From contig CAVVNN010000002.1 of NCBI GenBank assembly GCA_963749605.1, forward strand, positions 248,001 through 312,000: a DNA stretch of 64,000 nt, in the 5' to 3' direction. This DNA is from CAVVNN01 sp963749605 (GTDB lineage Bacteria > Actinomycetota > Thermoleophilia > Solirubrobacterales > 70-9). Of the stretch, positions 1 to 9,431 are shown piece after piece; position 1 is the first letter of the stretch; each line of letters starts with the position of its first letter. Below the pieces are notes generated by a model, which did no database searches, was not told where the DNA came from, and saw only the letters and a program-made list of their open reading frames with translations. A program made the position numbers and the translations under genes.

Positions 1-1
1 G

Positions 2-1117
2 CTGATGAAGGTGGGCGCGGTACTGCTGCCGCTTGGCCCGCGCCTGAGCGAGGCCGAGAGGGCGGAGGCGATCGCGGTCGAGGAACCTACGCTCGACCTC
101 AGCGACCCCGGAGAGCTGACCCAGAGCGAGGCCGACCTGCCGTTGCTCGGCGAGCACGACATGGACGACGTCGTCTGCCGCGTGCTGACCAGCGGCAGCA
201 CCGGCGCGCCCCGCCCGGTCTCGCTCACCTACGGCAACTTCCTCTGGAGCGCGGTCGGCTCGGGCTTCAACATCGGTGTCCAGCCGCAGGACCACTGGCT
301 CTGCTGCCTGCCCCTCAGCCACATTTCCGGCCTCTCGATCGCGATGCGCTCGGTCATCTACGGCACCACCGCCGTCCTTCAGGACGGCTTCGACCTCGAT
401 CGCGTCGCCGCCTCGCTGCAGAGTGACGGGATCACGGTCCTCTCTCTGGTGACGACGATGCTCACTCGGCTGCTGGAGGCCGGCGCCGACCTCGCTGGGC
501 CGCGGGCGATCCTCGTCGGCGGGGGCCCGGTTCCCGAGGAGCCGCTGGAGGAGGCGATCGGCCGTGGCGCGACCGTCGTCCAGACCTACGGCCTCACCGA
601 GGCCTGCTCGCAGGTGACGACCCTCGCCCCCGCCGACGCGCAGCGCAAGCTGGGCTCGGCCGGCCGGCCTCTGCTCACCACCCACCTGCGGATCCAGGAC
701 GGCGAGATCCTCGTCCAGGGCCCGACCGTGGCGCCCGGCAGCGCCGACACCGACGGCTGGCTCCACACCGGCGACCTCGGCAGGATCGACGAGGAGGGAT
801 TCCTCTACGTCGAGGACCGGATCGACGACATGATCGTCACCGGGGGCGAGAACGTGGTGCCGGCGGAGGTGGAGAAGGTGTTGATGCGCCACCCCGAGGT
901 CGCCGACGCCGCGGTGATCGGCCGCGAGGACCCGGAGTGGCAGCAGGCGGTGACCGCGGTGGTGGTGCTGGAGAATGGCTCGGAGGCGACCCCAGACGAG
1001 CTGCGGCGCCACTGCGCCGACGAGCTCGCCGATTTCAAGGTGCCGAAGCGGGTCGAGCTGGCGGCGGCGCTGCCGCGCACGCCCTCCGGCAAGCTGATGC
1101 GCAGAGCGCTCCGATAG
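2..1117 (+). CDS. menE: AMP-forming acyl-CoA ligase, O-succinylbenzoate-CoA ligase-like (5' partial)
   Basis: ANL-superfamily adenylating enzyme cut by the left window edge; the reading frame is open from base 2. Visible signatures in order: the Ser/Thr/Gly-rich P-loop (LTSGSTGAPRPVSLTYGN), the YGLTEACSQV adenine-binding motif, the GWLHTGDLGRIDEEG motif with its hydrolytic Asp, and the C-terminal PRTPSGKLMRR motif that carries the catalytic Lys. About 370 residues are present; family members are about 450-500, so perhaps 100 are missing. The compact form and the PLSHISGL stretch resemble MenE of menaquinone synthesis, but no other men gene is in view, so a generic acyl-CoA synthetase remains possible. 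The stop TAG (1115-1117) doubles as the start of the presumed ilvC -10 box. Confidence 0.6.
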   Translation: MMKVGAVLLPLGPRLSEAERAEAIAVEEPTLDLSDPGELTQSEADLPLLGEHDMDDVVCRVLTSGSTGAPRPVSLTYGNFLWSAVGSGFNIGVQPQDHWLCCLPLSHISGLSIAMRSVIYGTTAVLQDGFDLDRVAASLQSDGITVLSLVTTMLTRLLEAGADLAGPRAILVGGGPVPEEPLEEAIGRGATVVQTYGLTEACSQVTTLAPADAQRKLGSAGRPLLTTHLRIQDGEILVQGPTVAPGSADTDGWLHTGDLGRIDEEGFLYVEDRIDDMIVTGGENVVPAEVEKVLMRHPEVADAAVIGREDPEWQQAVTAVVVLENGSEATPDELRRHCADELADFKVPKRVELAAALPRTPSGKLMRRALR

Positions 1118-1128
1118 CCTCTCCGCCC
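1115..1128 (+). promoter_or_regulatory. ilvC -10 box built on the menE stop codon
   Basis: TAGCCT at 1115-1120 lies 8 nt before the ilvC ATG. The first three bases are the menE stop codon. It fits the actinobacterial TANNNT element placed for a leaderless transcript. Confidence 0.45.
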
Positions 1129-2133
1129 ATGCGCACCGACGACATTTACTACGACAAGGACGCCGATCTCTCCAGGCTCGAGGGCAAGACCGTAGCCATC
1201 CTCGGCTACGGCTCACAGGGTCACGCCCACGCCCTCAACCTGAAGGACTCCGGCGCTGACGTCATCGTTGGCCTGCGCCCCGATTCCTCCAGCCGCGCCA
1301 AGGCCGAGGAGGCGGGGTTGGAGGTGCTCGACGTCGCCGAAGCCGCCAGCCGCGGCGATGTCGTGATGATCCTGCTCCCCGACGAGAAGCAGGCCGAGGT
1401 GTGGGAGGCCGAGATCGCCGACGGCATCGCCCCCGGCAACCTGCTGCTCTTCGCCCACGGCTTCGCCATCCACTTCGAGCAGATCGCGCCGCCCGCCGGA
1501 GTCGATGTCGGCATGGTCGCGCCCAAGGGCCCCGGCCACCTGGTCCGCCGCCAGTATGAGGAGGGCCACGGTGTGCCCTGCCTGATGGCGGTCCATCAGG
1601 ATGCCAGCGGCGAGGCCCACGACCTCGTCCTCGCCTATGCCGCCGGGATCGGGGGCGGACGCGCGGCGATCATCGAGACCAGCTTCAAGGACGAGTGCGA
1701 GACCGACCTCTTCGGCGAGCAGGCGGTTCTCTGCGGCGGCGCCTCCGAGCTGGTCCGCGCCGGCTTCGAGACCCTGGTCGAGGCCGGCTACGATCCGCGC
1801 CTCGCCTACTTCGAGTGCCTGCACGAGCTGAAGCTGATTGCCGACCTGATGTATGAGAAGGGCATCCAGGGGATGCGCTACTCGATCTCGAACACCGCCG
1901 AGTACGGCGACATGACCCGCGGCAAGCGGGTGGTTGGCGAGGAGTCCCGCGCGGCGATGAAGCAGATCCTCGGCGAGATCCAGTCGGGCGAGTTCGCTCG
2001 CGAGTGGATCGCCGAGAACCGGGCTGGCGGCGAGAACCTCGACCGCATGCGCAAGGAGGCGGCAGGGCACCAGGTCGAGGAGGTCGGTGGCGAGCTGCGC
2101 GACATGATGCCCTGGATCGACCAGGAGTTCTAG
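1129..2133 (+). CDS. ilvC: ketol-acid reductoisomerase
   Basis: Converts acetolactate or acetohydroxybutyrate to the dihydroxy acids with NAD(P)H and Mg2+, the second common step of valine, leucine and isoleucine synthesis. The 334-residue product is the class I (short) form. It has a Rossmann GYGSQG motif at residues 26-31, the VAPKGPGHLVRRQY block, and the C-terminal all-alpha knotted domain with FKDECETDLFGEQ and the SNTAEYGD metal/substrate-binding region. The ATG at 1129 is preferred to an upstream in-frame start because it gives the canonical N-terminus and has TAGCCT 8 nt upstream. The acetolactate synthase genes (ilvBN) are not in the window and may lie to the left. It converges on the cupin gene, sharing the CTAG of both stop codons. 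Confidence 0.95.
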   Translation: MRTDDIYYDKDADLSRLEGKTVAILGYGSQGHAHALNLKDSGADVIVGLRPDSSSRAKAEEAGLEVLDVAEAASRGDVVMILLPDEKQAEVWEAEIADGIAPGNLLLFAHGFAIHFEQIAPPAGVDVGMVAPKGPGHLVRRQYEEGHGVPCLMAVHQDASGEAHDLVLAYAAGIGGGRAAIIETSFKDECETDLFGEQAVLCGGASELVRAGFETLVEAGYDPRLAYFECLHELKLIADLMYEKGIQGMRYSISNTAEYGDMTRGKRVVGEESRAAMKQILGEIQSGEFAREWIAENRAGGENLDRMRKEAAGHQVEEVGGELRDMMPWIDQEF

Positions 2134-2534
2134 CGCTTGGTTTCGCCCTCGGGCTGGCGGCCGTCGCGGCCGACGTAGCCGTCCTTGCCTCCGACTACGA
2201 CGTAGACGGCGTCCTCGGAGTCGCTGAGGTTGCGCACGCTGCGCACGGTCGAGGCGGCGACCCAGGCGAGGCCGCCCGGCTCCAGCTCGTGGCTGGAGCC
2301 GTCGCCGAACTCGATCGCGATCCGGCCGCTGTGCAGGAAGTACAGCTCCTCCTGCTCCTCGTGGTAGTGGCGGCCGGTCTCATACGCCGGCGGCAGCACG
2401 ATCGCGTTGACGCCGAACGCCGTCACCCCCAGCTCCTTGCGGATCTTGCGAAACCCCGGCCCCTCGCCGAGGTCGGCGAGGTTGGCGATCGCGTAGCCCT
2501 CGCCTTTGCTGACTCCCTGAGTGGCCCCTGTCAC
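2130..2534 (-). CDS. small cupin-domain protein
   Basis: A single-domain cupin of 134 residues starting with GTG. The beta-barrel motifs are visible: GRHYHEEQEELYFLHSGRIAIEFGDG (motif 1, two His and a Glu as likely metal ligands) and LEPGGLAWVAASTVRSVRNLSDSEDAVYVVVGG (motif 2). Motif 2 lacks the usual His, having Ser-Thr-Val instead, so metal binding may be altered. Such proteins are often sugar- or small-molecule-binding or isomerases; no specific substrate can be read here. Its start overlaps the 3' end of the damaged DUF4389 gene by a few bases, so the two were probably one transcript. The stop overlaps that of ilvC within CTAG. Confidence 0.75.
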   Translation of the reverse strand: MTGATQGVSKGEGYAIANLADLGEGPGFRKIRKELGVTAFGVNAIVLPPAYETGRHYHEEQEELYFLHSGRIAIEFGDGSSHELEPGGLAWVAASTVRSVRNLSDSEDAVYVVVGGKDGYVGRDGRQPEGETKR

Positions 2535-2544
2535 GGTCGCGGGC

Positions 2545-3187
2545 CTATGCCGCCGGCGCGGGGGGCGGGGGAGGAGGCGGCGCAGCAGCTGGCGGCGGCG
2601 CGACGGCGGGCCTGGCGGCCTCGATCCCGATCGGCGGGTAGTCGTCGGTGAGGATCGCGTAGGTAGCCGAAGACGCGCGCGTGGAAGCTGTTGACGAAGG
2701 TCAGCATGCTGTTGACCCCCTCCGGCAGGTAGCCGCGGAAGACGATCGTCAGCCAGGCGACTATCGGCGGCCAGCTGCTGGATGTAGTTGGTGCCGTAGG
2801 AGAGCGACCAGCGCCATCGGCAGCACGAGGATCGAGGCGGAAGAAGGCCTTGAGCCGACTCTGGCTCTCGGCCGCGGGTGCGAAGTTGACCCGGATCGGG
2901 TAGCTGGGTCGTCGCTGAGGCTGAAGGGGGCCAGACGTCGGTCTGCAGGTAGATCCAGGCCTAGGTGCGGACGAGTAGCGGACCACGCCCGAGTTGAACT
3001 CGTAGAGCCACTGCGGGTAGCGGCCGAGGATGACCACGACGACCCAGGCGAAGATGTGGGTGAAGACGAAGCGGATCAGGTAGACGTAGGCGACGATGAG
3101 CCACGGGATCGCGAGGATGATCCGGAAGAACGTCGTCCATCTGTTCGGATAAGCGTTGAAGTCCGCTTCGAAGCCGATCGGGTACAT
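2545..3187 (-). pseudogene. DUF4389-type membrane protein, disrupted by about seven indels
   Basis: Starts at ATG 3187 behind a good Shine-Dalgarno (GAGGGGAG). The first 65 residues are intact and include a transmembrane segment and the GRYPQWLYEFNSGVVRYS motif typical of DUF4389 proteins. Further on, recognisable pieces fall in three frames: IYLQTDVWPPFSLSDD needs missing bases restored near 2970, 2932 and 2909; SYGTNYIQQL needs extra bases removed near 2832-2760; YLAILTDDYPPIG needs one extra base removed near 2665, ending in a Pro-rich tail at TAG 2545. One Trp codon also reads as TAG near 2961. As printed, a single frame stays open from 3187 to 2531, but its middle and end are scrambled. 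Either a real pseudogene or a poorly resolved stretch of assembly; the latter seems likelier because deletions and insertions come in sets of three that restore the frame. Confidence 0.65.
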
Positions 3188-3288
3188 CTGCTCCCCTCTC
3201 TCTTGACTGGTGCCGGGAGACGGCTCGTCCAGCCTAACCCGGCGCAGAGAGGGAGTCCACCCGCGCCTGTCAATAACCTGTCGCCGCG

Positions 3289-4428
3289 ATGGCACTGCAG
3301 ACCTCGGCCAGGATCCCCGACAGCCTCAAGCCAGCCGACGGACGCTTCGGCTGTGGTCCTTCGAAGGTGCGTCCTGAGGCGCTGGCGCGGTTGGCCGCGC
3401 GGGCCTCGCTGATGGGAACCTCGCACCGGCAGGCGCCCGTGAGGGAGTTGGTCGGGCGTATCCGCGGTGGCCTCGGTGAGTTGTTCGGCCTTCCCGACGG
3501 GTATGAGGTAGCCCTCGGCAACGGCGGCACAACCGCATTCTGGGAGGCGGCGGCGGCATGGCTCGTGCGGGACCGTCCCCTGCATCTTGCCTACGGCGAG
3601 TTCACCCAGAAGTTCGCCAAGGCGACCGGGGCCGCGCCGTTCCTCGGCGACCCGATCGTGGTCGAGGCCGAGCCTGGCGACGCGCCCGCGCCAGTGGCCG
3701 ATCCCGAGGCCGACGCGATCGCCTGGGCCCACAACGAGACCTCGACCGGGGTGATGCTCGAGGTCTGCCGGCCTGAGGGGTCCGGCGATGCGTTGATCCT
3801 GATCGACGCCACCTCTGGCGCCGGTGGCCTGTCGCTCGACCCGAGCCAGGCCGACGCCTACTACTTCGCGCCGCAGAAGGCCTTCGGCGCCGACGGCGGC
3901 CTCTGGCTGGCCTTGCTCAGCCCGGCGGCAATCGGGCGGATCGAGGAGCTCGACGGCGCCGCCGGTCGCTGGCAGCCCGCCTTCCTCTCCCTGCGAACGG
4001 CGGTGGAGAACTCGCGCAAGGACCAGACCTACAACACGCCCGCGCTGGCGACGCTGATCCTGCTCGCCGACCAGGTCGAGTGGATGCTCGGCAACGGCGG
4101 CCTCGATTGGTGCGTGGGCCGGACCACGGCGTCGTCCGGCCACCTCTACGGCTGGGCCGAGCGCACCGCGTTCGCCTCGCCCTTCGTCGGCGACCCGGCG
4201 AAGCGCTCGCCGGTGGTCGGCACGATCGACTTCGACGATTCCGTCGACGCCGCCGCGCTCGCCGCGACATTGCGCGCGAACGGGATCGTCGACGTCGAGC
4301 CCTACCGCAAGCTCGGCCGCAACCAGCTTCGGGTCGGGATGTTCCCTGCGGTCGAGCCCGCCGACGTCGAGGCGCTGACGGCCTGCGTCGATTGGGTGGT
4401 CGAGAACGTCGAGGGGGTCGCCAGGTGA
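3289..4428 (+). CDS. serC: phosphoserine aminotransferase
   Basis: PLP-dependent class V aminotransferase that converts 3-phosphohydroxypyruvate and glutamate to phosphoserine and 2-oxoglutarate. The product has 379 residues and is of the actinobacterial type: N-terminal RFGCGPSKVRPE, MGTSHRQ, the GNGGTTAFWEAAA phosphate-binding loop, and YFAPQKAFGADGG with the likely PLP Lys. The C-terminal YRKLGRNQLRVGMFPAVEPADVEAL is also diagnostic. TAACCT (3274-3279) sits 9 nt before the ATG. Its stop overlaps the GTG of serA by GTGA, so the two serine genes are translationally coupled. Confidence 0.93.
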   Translation: MALQTSARIPDSLKPADGRFGCGPSKVRPEALARLAARASLMGTSHRQAPVRELVGRIRGGLGELFGLPDGYEVALGNGGTTAFWEAAAAWLVRDRPLHLAYGEFTQKFAKATGAAPFLGDPIVVEAEPGDAPAPVADPEADAIAWAHNETSTGVMLEVCRPEGSGDALILIDATSGAGGLSLDPSQADAYYFAPQKAFGADGGLWLALLSPAAIGRIEELDGAAGRWQPAFLSLRTAVENSRKDQTYNTPALATLILLADQVEWMLGNGGLDWCVGRTTASSGHLYGWAERTAFASPFVGDPAKRSPVVGTIDFDDSVDAAALAATLRANGIVDVEPYRKLGRNQLRVGMFPAVEPADVEALTACVDWVVENVEGVAR

Positions 4429-6005
4429 GGGTCCTGGTCAAGGAGAAGATCGCCGACGCGGGGGTGGACCTGCTGCGCGAGAGCTTCGACGTCGACCTCG
4501 GCTTCGAGATGTCCGAGGATGAGCTGCGCGAGGCAATCGCCGGCTACGACGCGATCCTGATTCGCTCCGCGACCAAGATGACTCCCGAGCTGATCGGCCG
4601 AGCCGAGCGGCTCAAGGTGATCGGCCGCGCCGGCACCGGGGTCGACAACGTCGACATCCCGGCGGCGACCCGGCGGGGGATCATCGTCGCCAATGCGCCC
4701 GAATCGAACTCGGTCGCCGCCGCCGAGCACACCCTCGCCCTCGTTCTCGCCCTCTTCCGCAACGTTCCGCAGGCCCACGCCTCGCTGGCCGCCGGCCGTT
4801 GGGACCGCGCCAAGTTCAAGGGTGCCGAGCTCTACGGAAAGACGCTCGGCATCGTCGGCTTCGGCCGCATCGGCCAGCTCGTCGCCAAGCGTGCGCAGGG
4901 CTTCGAGATGGACGTGGTCGCCTTCGACAAGTTCGTCTCCGCCGAGCGCTTTCGCGAGCTGGGCGTCGAGGGCGCCAGCGGGGTCGAGGAGGTGTTCGAG
5001 CGCGCCGATGTCGTCACCCTGCATGTGCCGAAGACACCGGAGACGGTGAACCTCGTCGACGCGGACGCGATCGCGACGATGAAGGACGGGGTCTGGATCG
5101 TCAATTGCGCCCGCGGCGAGCTGGTCGACCTCGACGCCCTCGACGCCGGCCTGGAGTCCGGCAAGGTCGCGGGCGCCGCGCTCGACGTGTTTCCCTCGGA
5201 GCCCTTCACCGAGCACCCGGTTCTGGGCCGCGCCAACGTCGTCGTCACCCCCCACCTGGGCGCCTCGACCGCGGAGGCGCAGGACCGCGCGGGAGTGGTC
5301 ACCGCCGAACAGGTCACCGCCGCGCTGAGTGGAGGCGTCGTCACCAACGCGGTCAACATCGCCGCCGTTCGCCCCGAGGAGATGGAGGCGCTGGCGCCGT
5401 TCGTGCCGCTCTGCGAAAAGCTCGGCCGTCTCGCCCAGGGTCTGGGCGACGGCTCGGTCGATCGCGTCACCGCCGAGTTCCGTGGCCGCATCGCCTCTCA
5501 CGACACCCGCCTGCTGGGGATCGCGGTCATGGTCGGCATCCTCTCCGGCCACACCGAGGAGCCGGTCAACCTGGTCAACGCGCCTCACATGGCCGAGGAG
5601 CGGGGGGTCGAGCTGGTCGAGACCAAGGACGTCAGCGCCAAAGATTTCACCGAGCTGGTCACCGTCAGGCTTCAATCGGGCGGCGAGGAGGTCGAGGTGT
5701 CGGGTACCGGAGTCGGGCCTCGCAACGAGCCCTATCTCGTCTCGATCTGGGGCGAGAGCTTCTACCTGCCGTTCGCCGAGCATCTTGCGGTCTTCCGCTA
5801 TGCCGACCAGCCGGGGATGATCGGCAGGGTCGGGACCGCGTTGGGCGAGGAAGGCGTGAACATCATCTCTGCCGCGGTTGGCGCCGAGCCCGGTGGCGAG
5901 CGAGCCGTGATGGCGCTGACCACCGATGCCCCGGTGCGTGGGGAGACGATCGAGAAGATCCTCCAGATCGACGGCTTTTCCGTCGGCCGATCGGTCGACC
6001 TCTAG
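4425..6005 (+). CDS. serA: D-3-phosphoglycerate dehydrogenase
   Basis: First step of serine synthesis, oxidising 3-phosphoglycerate with NAD+. The 526-residue length is that of the long actinobacterial type with three parts: catalytic/NAD domain (about 1-315; GFGRIGQ nucleotide motif, RAGTGVDNVD, the NCARGELVD Arg region, and the HLGASTAEAQ catalytic His), an intervening allosteric domain (about 320-455), and a C-terminal ACT domain (about 456-526) beginning HLAVFRYADQPGMIGRVGTAL. The ACT domain suggests serine feedback. The GTG start at 4425 overlaps the serC stop; a longer upstream frame was rejected because it merely runs through serC. The stop TAG at 6003 forms part of the next gene's -10 box. 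Confidence 0.95.
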   Translation: MRVLVKEKIADAGVDLLRESFDVDLGFEMSEDELREAIAGYDAILIRSATKMTPELIGRAERLKVIGRAGTGVDNVDIPAATRRGIIVANAPESNSVAAAEHTLALVLALFRNVPQAHASLAAGRWDRAKFKGAELYGKTLGIVGFGRIGQLVAKRAQGFEMDVVAFDKFVSAERFRELGVEGASGVEEVFERADVVTLHVPKTPETVNLVDADAIATMKDGVWIVNCARGELVDLDALDAGLESGKVAGAALDVFPSEPFTEHPVLGRANVVVTPHLGASTAEAQDRAGVVTAEQVTAALSGGVVTNAVNIAAVRPEEMEALAPFVPLCEKLGRLAQGLGDGSVDRVTAEFRGRIASHDTRLLGIAVMVGILSGHTEEPVNLVNAPHMAEERGVELVETKDVSAKDFTELVTVRLQSGGEEVEVSGTGVGPRNEPYLVSIWGESFYLPFAEHLAVFRYADQPGMIGRVGTALGEEGVNIISAAVGAEPGGERAVMALTTDAPVRGETIEKILQIDGFSVGRSVDL

Positions 6006-6015
6006 CCTTGGCGCT
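6003..6015 (+). promoter_or_regulatory. -10 box of the oxidoreductase gene, built on the serA stop codon
   Basis: TAGCCT at 6003-6008 with a 7-nt gap to the ATG at 6016. The TAG is the serA stop codon. No TTGACA-like -35 is evident. Confidence 0.4.
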
Positions 6016-7050
6016 ATGAAGGCGGTGGTGTTGACGGGGACGGGTGGTCCCGAGGTCCTGCAGGTGCGAGAGGTGCCCGACCCTGCGGTCGGCCACGGCG
6101 AGGTGCGGATCGCCGTCAGGGCGGCGGGGATCAACTTCGCCGACACGATGGCCCGCGTCGGCCTCTACCCGGACGCACCGAAGCCCCCCTGCGTGCTCGG
6201 CTACGAGGTCGCCGGCGAGGTCGAGTCGGTGGGGGAGGGAGTCGATTCGCATAAGACTGGCGATCGCGTCATCGCCGGCACCCGCTTCGGCGGCCAGGCG
6301 GAGCTCGTCACCGTGCCCGCGGCCCAAGTGCTGCCCCTGCCCGGGCGGCTCAGCTTCGAGCAGGGCGCCGCCTTCCCGGTCAATTACGGCACCGCCTACG
6401 CGGCGCTGGTCGTGATGGGGGGAATGCGTGAGGGCGACCGCGTCCTCATCCACGCCGCCGCCGGGGGCGTCGGCATCTCGGCCACCCAGCTCGCTCGCAA
6501 CGCCGGCGCCGAGGTCTTTGGCACCGCCTCACCGGGCAAGCACGACGCGATCCGCGCCCAGGGCGTCGCCCACCCGATCGACTACCGCAACCTGGACTTC
6601 GAGGCCGAGGTGATGCGGATCACCGGCGGCGAGGGCATCGACCTGGCGATGGACGCGCTCGGGCCGACCTCGTTCCGCAAGGACTACCGCCTGCTGCGGC
6701 CGGGCGGGAGGCTGGTGATGTACGGGCTGTCGGAGAGCTCGAACGCCGGTGCGCGGGACATCCCAGCCACCCTCAAGAGCCTGGCGAAGATGCCCCTGGC
6801 GACGTTCCCCTGGTGGAAGAGCCTCTCCGCGATGAACGAGAACAAGGGGGTCTTCGGCCTCAACATGCTGAAGTGGTGGGACCGCGAGGGCACTCTCGAC
6901 CGCGTCACCGAGCCCCTGATGGCGGACCTCGAGAGCGGCAGCCTCGACCCGGTCGTCGCCGAGGCGTTCCCATTCGAGCGCGCCGGGAACGCCCACGAAT
7001 TCATCGCCGGGCGCCGCAACGTCGGCAAGGTCGTGTTGTTTCCCTCTTAG
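6016..7050 (+). CDS. NADPH:quinone oxidoreductase-like MDR protein
   Basis: Zinc-free medium-chain dehydrogenase/reductase of 344 residues. N-terminal GroES-like domain (KAVVLTGTGGPEVLQVREVPDP...INFADTMARVGLYP) and a Rossmann domain with HAAAGGVGISATQLARNAGAEVFGT. The insert after the nucleotide domain (KSLAKMPLATFPWWKSLSAMNENKGVFGLNMLKWW) resembles the VAT-1 homologue subgroup rather than classical Qor. Likely a soluble NADPH-dependent reductase of quinones or other electrophiles; the substrate cannot be read from sequence. Monocistronic by appearance, with its own leaderless-type promoter. Confidence 0.8.
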   Translation: MKAVVLTGTGGPEVLQVREVPDPAVGHGEVRIAVRAAGINFADTMARVGLYPDAPKPPCVLGYEVAGEVESVGEGVDSHKTGDRVIAGTRFGGQAELVTVPAAQVLPLPGRLSFEQGAAFPVNYGTAYAALVVMGGMREGDRVLIHAAAGGVGISATQLARNAGAEVFGTASPGKHDAIRAQGVAHPIDYRNLDFEAEVMRITGGEGIDLAMDALGPTSFRKDYRLLRPGGRLVMYGLSESSNAGARDIPATLKSLAKMPLATFPWWKSLSAMNENKGVFGLNMLKWWDREGTLDRVTEPLMADLESGSLDPVVAEAFPFERAGNAHEFIAGRRNVGKVVLFPS

Positions 7051-7084
7051 GAGCCCGATTGCGGGCGGGGCAGTGGGCTCACCG

Positions 7085-7672
7085 ATGAAGAAGACGATCC
7101 TGATCGCAGTCTCGACCCTGGCGCTGTGCGCGCCCCTTTTCGCTCGTGCGGAAACGGCGCCGGTCGTCGTGCTGCTGGCGGGCGGCTCTGAAGCGAACAT
7201 GATCGGAATCAGCCTCAGCCCCGATGGCCGCAGCTACCTGATCAGCTCGGTGGTGCCCCTGGAAGTGGGCGGCGCCGTCTGCTCGCATCCACCCGAAACC
7301 CAGAACGAGCTGGTCTGCCAGGCAGCCGCGATCAACGGCTTCGAAGTGAACGCGGGCTCCGGCGACGATTCCGTCGGCGTCGCCGGGAACGTCCCGGTTC
7401 CGGTGACCATGCGCGGCGGAGGAGGGGCGGACCGCCTCACCGGTGGAGGAGGCCCTGACAAACTGATCGGCGGTCCGGGCGACGACATCCTCTCCGGGCG
7501 CGGTGGCGCGGATGTGCTCTACGGCGGCAGCGGCAGCGATGTGCTGTGGGGCGGCAGCGGCGACGACGTGCTGTGGGGCGGGTCCGACATGGACACCCTT
7601 CGCGGTGGGCCCGGGACGGACGAACTTCATCAGGACCCGGGCTCGAGCGCGCACAAGCGCGCACAGCGCTAG
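7085..7672 (+). CDS. secreted RTX (haemolysin-type calcium-binding repeat) protein
   Basis: Predicted 195-residue exported protein. Residues 1-22 form a signal peptide (Lys-Lys, hydrophobic core, cleavage after ARA). A short domain with two or three Cys follows, then from about residue 100 an array of Gly/Asp-rich nonapeptides (GGGGADRLT, GGPGDDILS, GGSGSDVLW, GGSGDDVLW) that form a calcium-bound beta-roll. An in-frame start at 7073 is possible, but 7085 gives a cleaner signal peptide. There is no adjacent type I secretion system and no toxin or enzyme domain. It ends in a short Ser/Lys/Arg tail. Function unknown; calcium-dependent folding outside the cell is inferred from the family. Confidence 0.7.
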   Translation: MKKTILIAVSTLALCAPLFARAETAPVVVLLAGGSEANMIGISLSPDGRSYLISSVVPLEVGGAVCSHPPETQNELVCQAAAINGFEVNAGSGDDSVGVAGNVPVPVTMRGGGGADRLTGGGGPDKLIGGPGDDILSGRGGADVLYGGSGSDVLWGGSGDDVLWGGSDMDTLRGGPGTDELHQDPGSSAHKRAQR

Positions 7673-7678
7673 CTCTGC

Positions 7679-7707
7679 TTGGCGATTGGCGGAGCCTACG
7701 CTAAGCT
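7679..7707 (+). promoter_or_regulatory. promoter of the leucine leader-leuA transcript
   Basis: TTGGCG at 7679-7684, a 17-bp spacer, and TAAGCT at 7702-7707. It ends 10 nt before the ATG of the leader peptide, so the leader would have almost no 5' UTR. Confidence 0.5.
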
Positions 7708-7717
7708 CGGACACCGA

Positions 7718-7777
7718 ATGGCGTATCGCTCCAACAGCCTGTCGCTTCTCCTTCTCCTCCCCCTTCGGGGGGAATAG
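7718..7777 (+). CDS. leuL: leucine-rich leader peptide of leuA
   Basis: Short reading frame of 19 codons, MAYRSNSLSLLLLLPLRGE, ending in TAG. Seven Leu codons occur in nine positions (CTG TCG CTT CTC CTT CTC CTC CCC CTT). It lies between the promoter and leuA, where an attenuation leader peptide is expected. The codons at 7745-7756 can pair with the leuA ribosome-binding site, and a UUCG hairpin overlaps the last codons. The peptide itself probably has no function; stalling of the ribosome on it when Leu-tRNA is scarce would be the signal. The gene symbol is functional, not homology-based. Confidence 0.75.
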   Translation: MAYRSNSLSLLLLLPLRGE

Positions 7778-7843
7778 CGCTGGGCGGCGCGATAGCCGCG
7801 AGAGACAAGGCCATTCGAACGAAGCAGAGAAGGAGAAGGACCA
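7745..7843 (+). promoter_or_regulatory. candidate translational attenuator: Leu codons pair with the leuA Shine-Dalgarno
   Basis: CTTCTCCTTCTC (7745-7756, four Leu codons of the leader) is perfectly complementary over 12 nt to GAGAAGGAGAAG (7827-7838), which contains the AGGAG of leuA 8 nt before its GTG. Between them lie a UUCG-tetraloop hairpin (7758-7773: T-CCCCC, loop TTCG, GGGGG-A) and a second small stem (GCGGC 7784-7788 with GCCGC 7795-7799). No T-run follows either hairpin, so control of translation rather than transcription termination is favoured. Expected logic: low leucine stalls the ribosome on the Leu codons, masks the anti-SD and opens leuA. Confidence 0.65.
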
Positions 7844-9409
<1,566 letters not shown>

Positions 9410-9431
9410 CACTCCGGCCTTCTTATTACAA

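Noticed and set aside
4302..6146. A 614-codon frame antisense to serA (and similar ones opposite leuA, leuC, cimA, argH and hisD)
   Set aside because: Low-complexity Gly/Asp/Val/Arg/Leu composition, no motifs, and mirrors of strong coding sequence.
7758..7773. UUCG hairpin as an intrinsic terminator of the leucine leader
   Set aside because: The stem is strong but is followed by AATAGCGC, without a T-tract; anti-SD pairing explains the region better.
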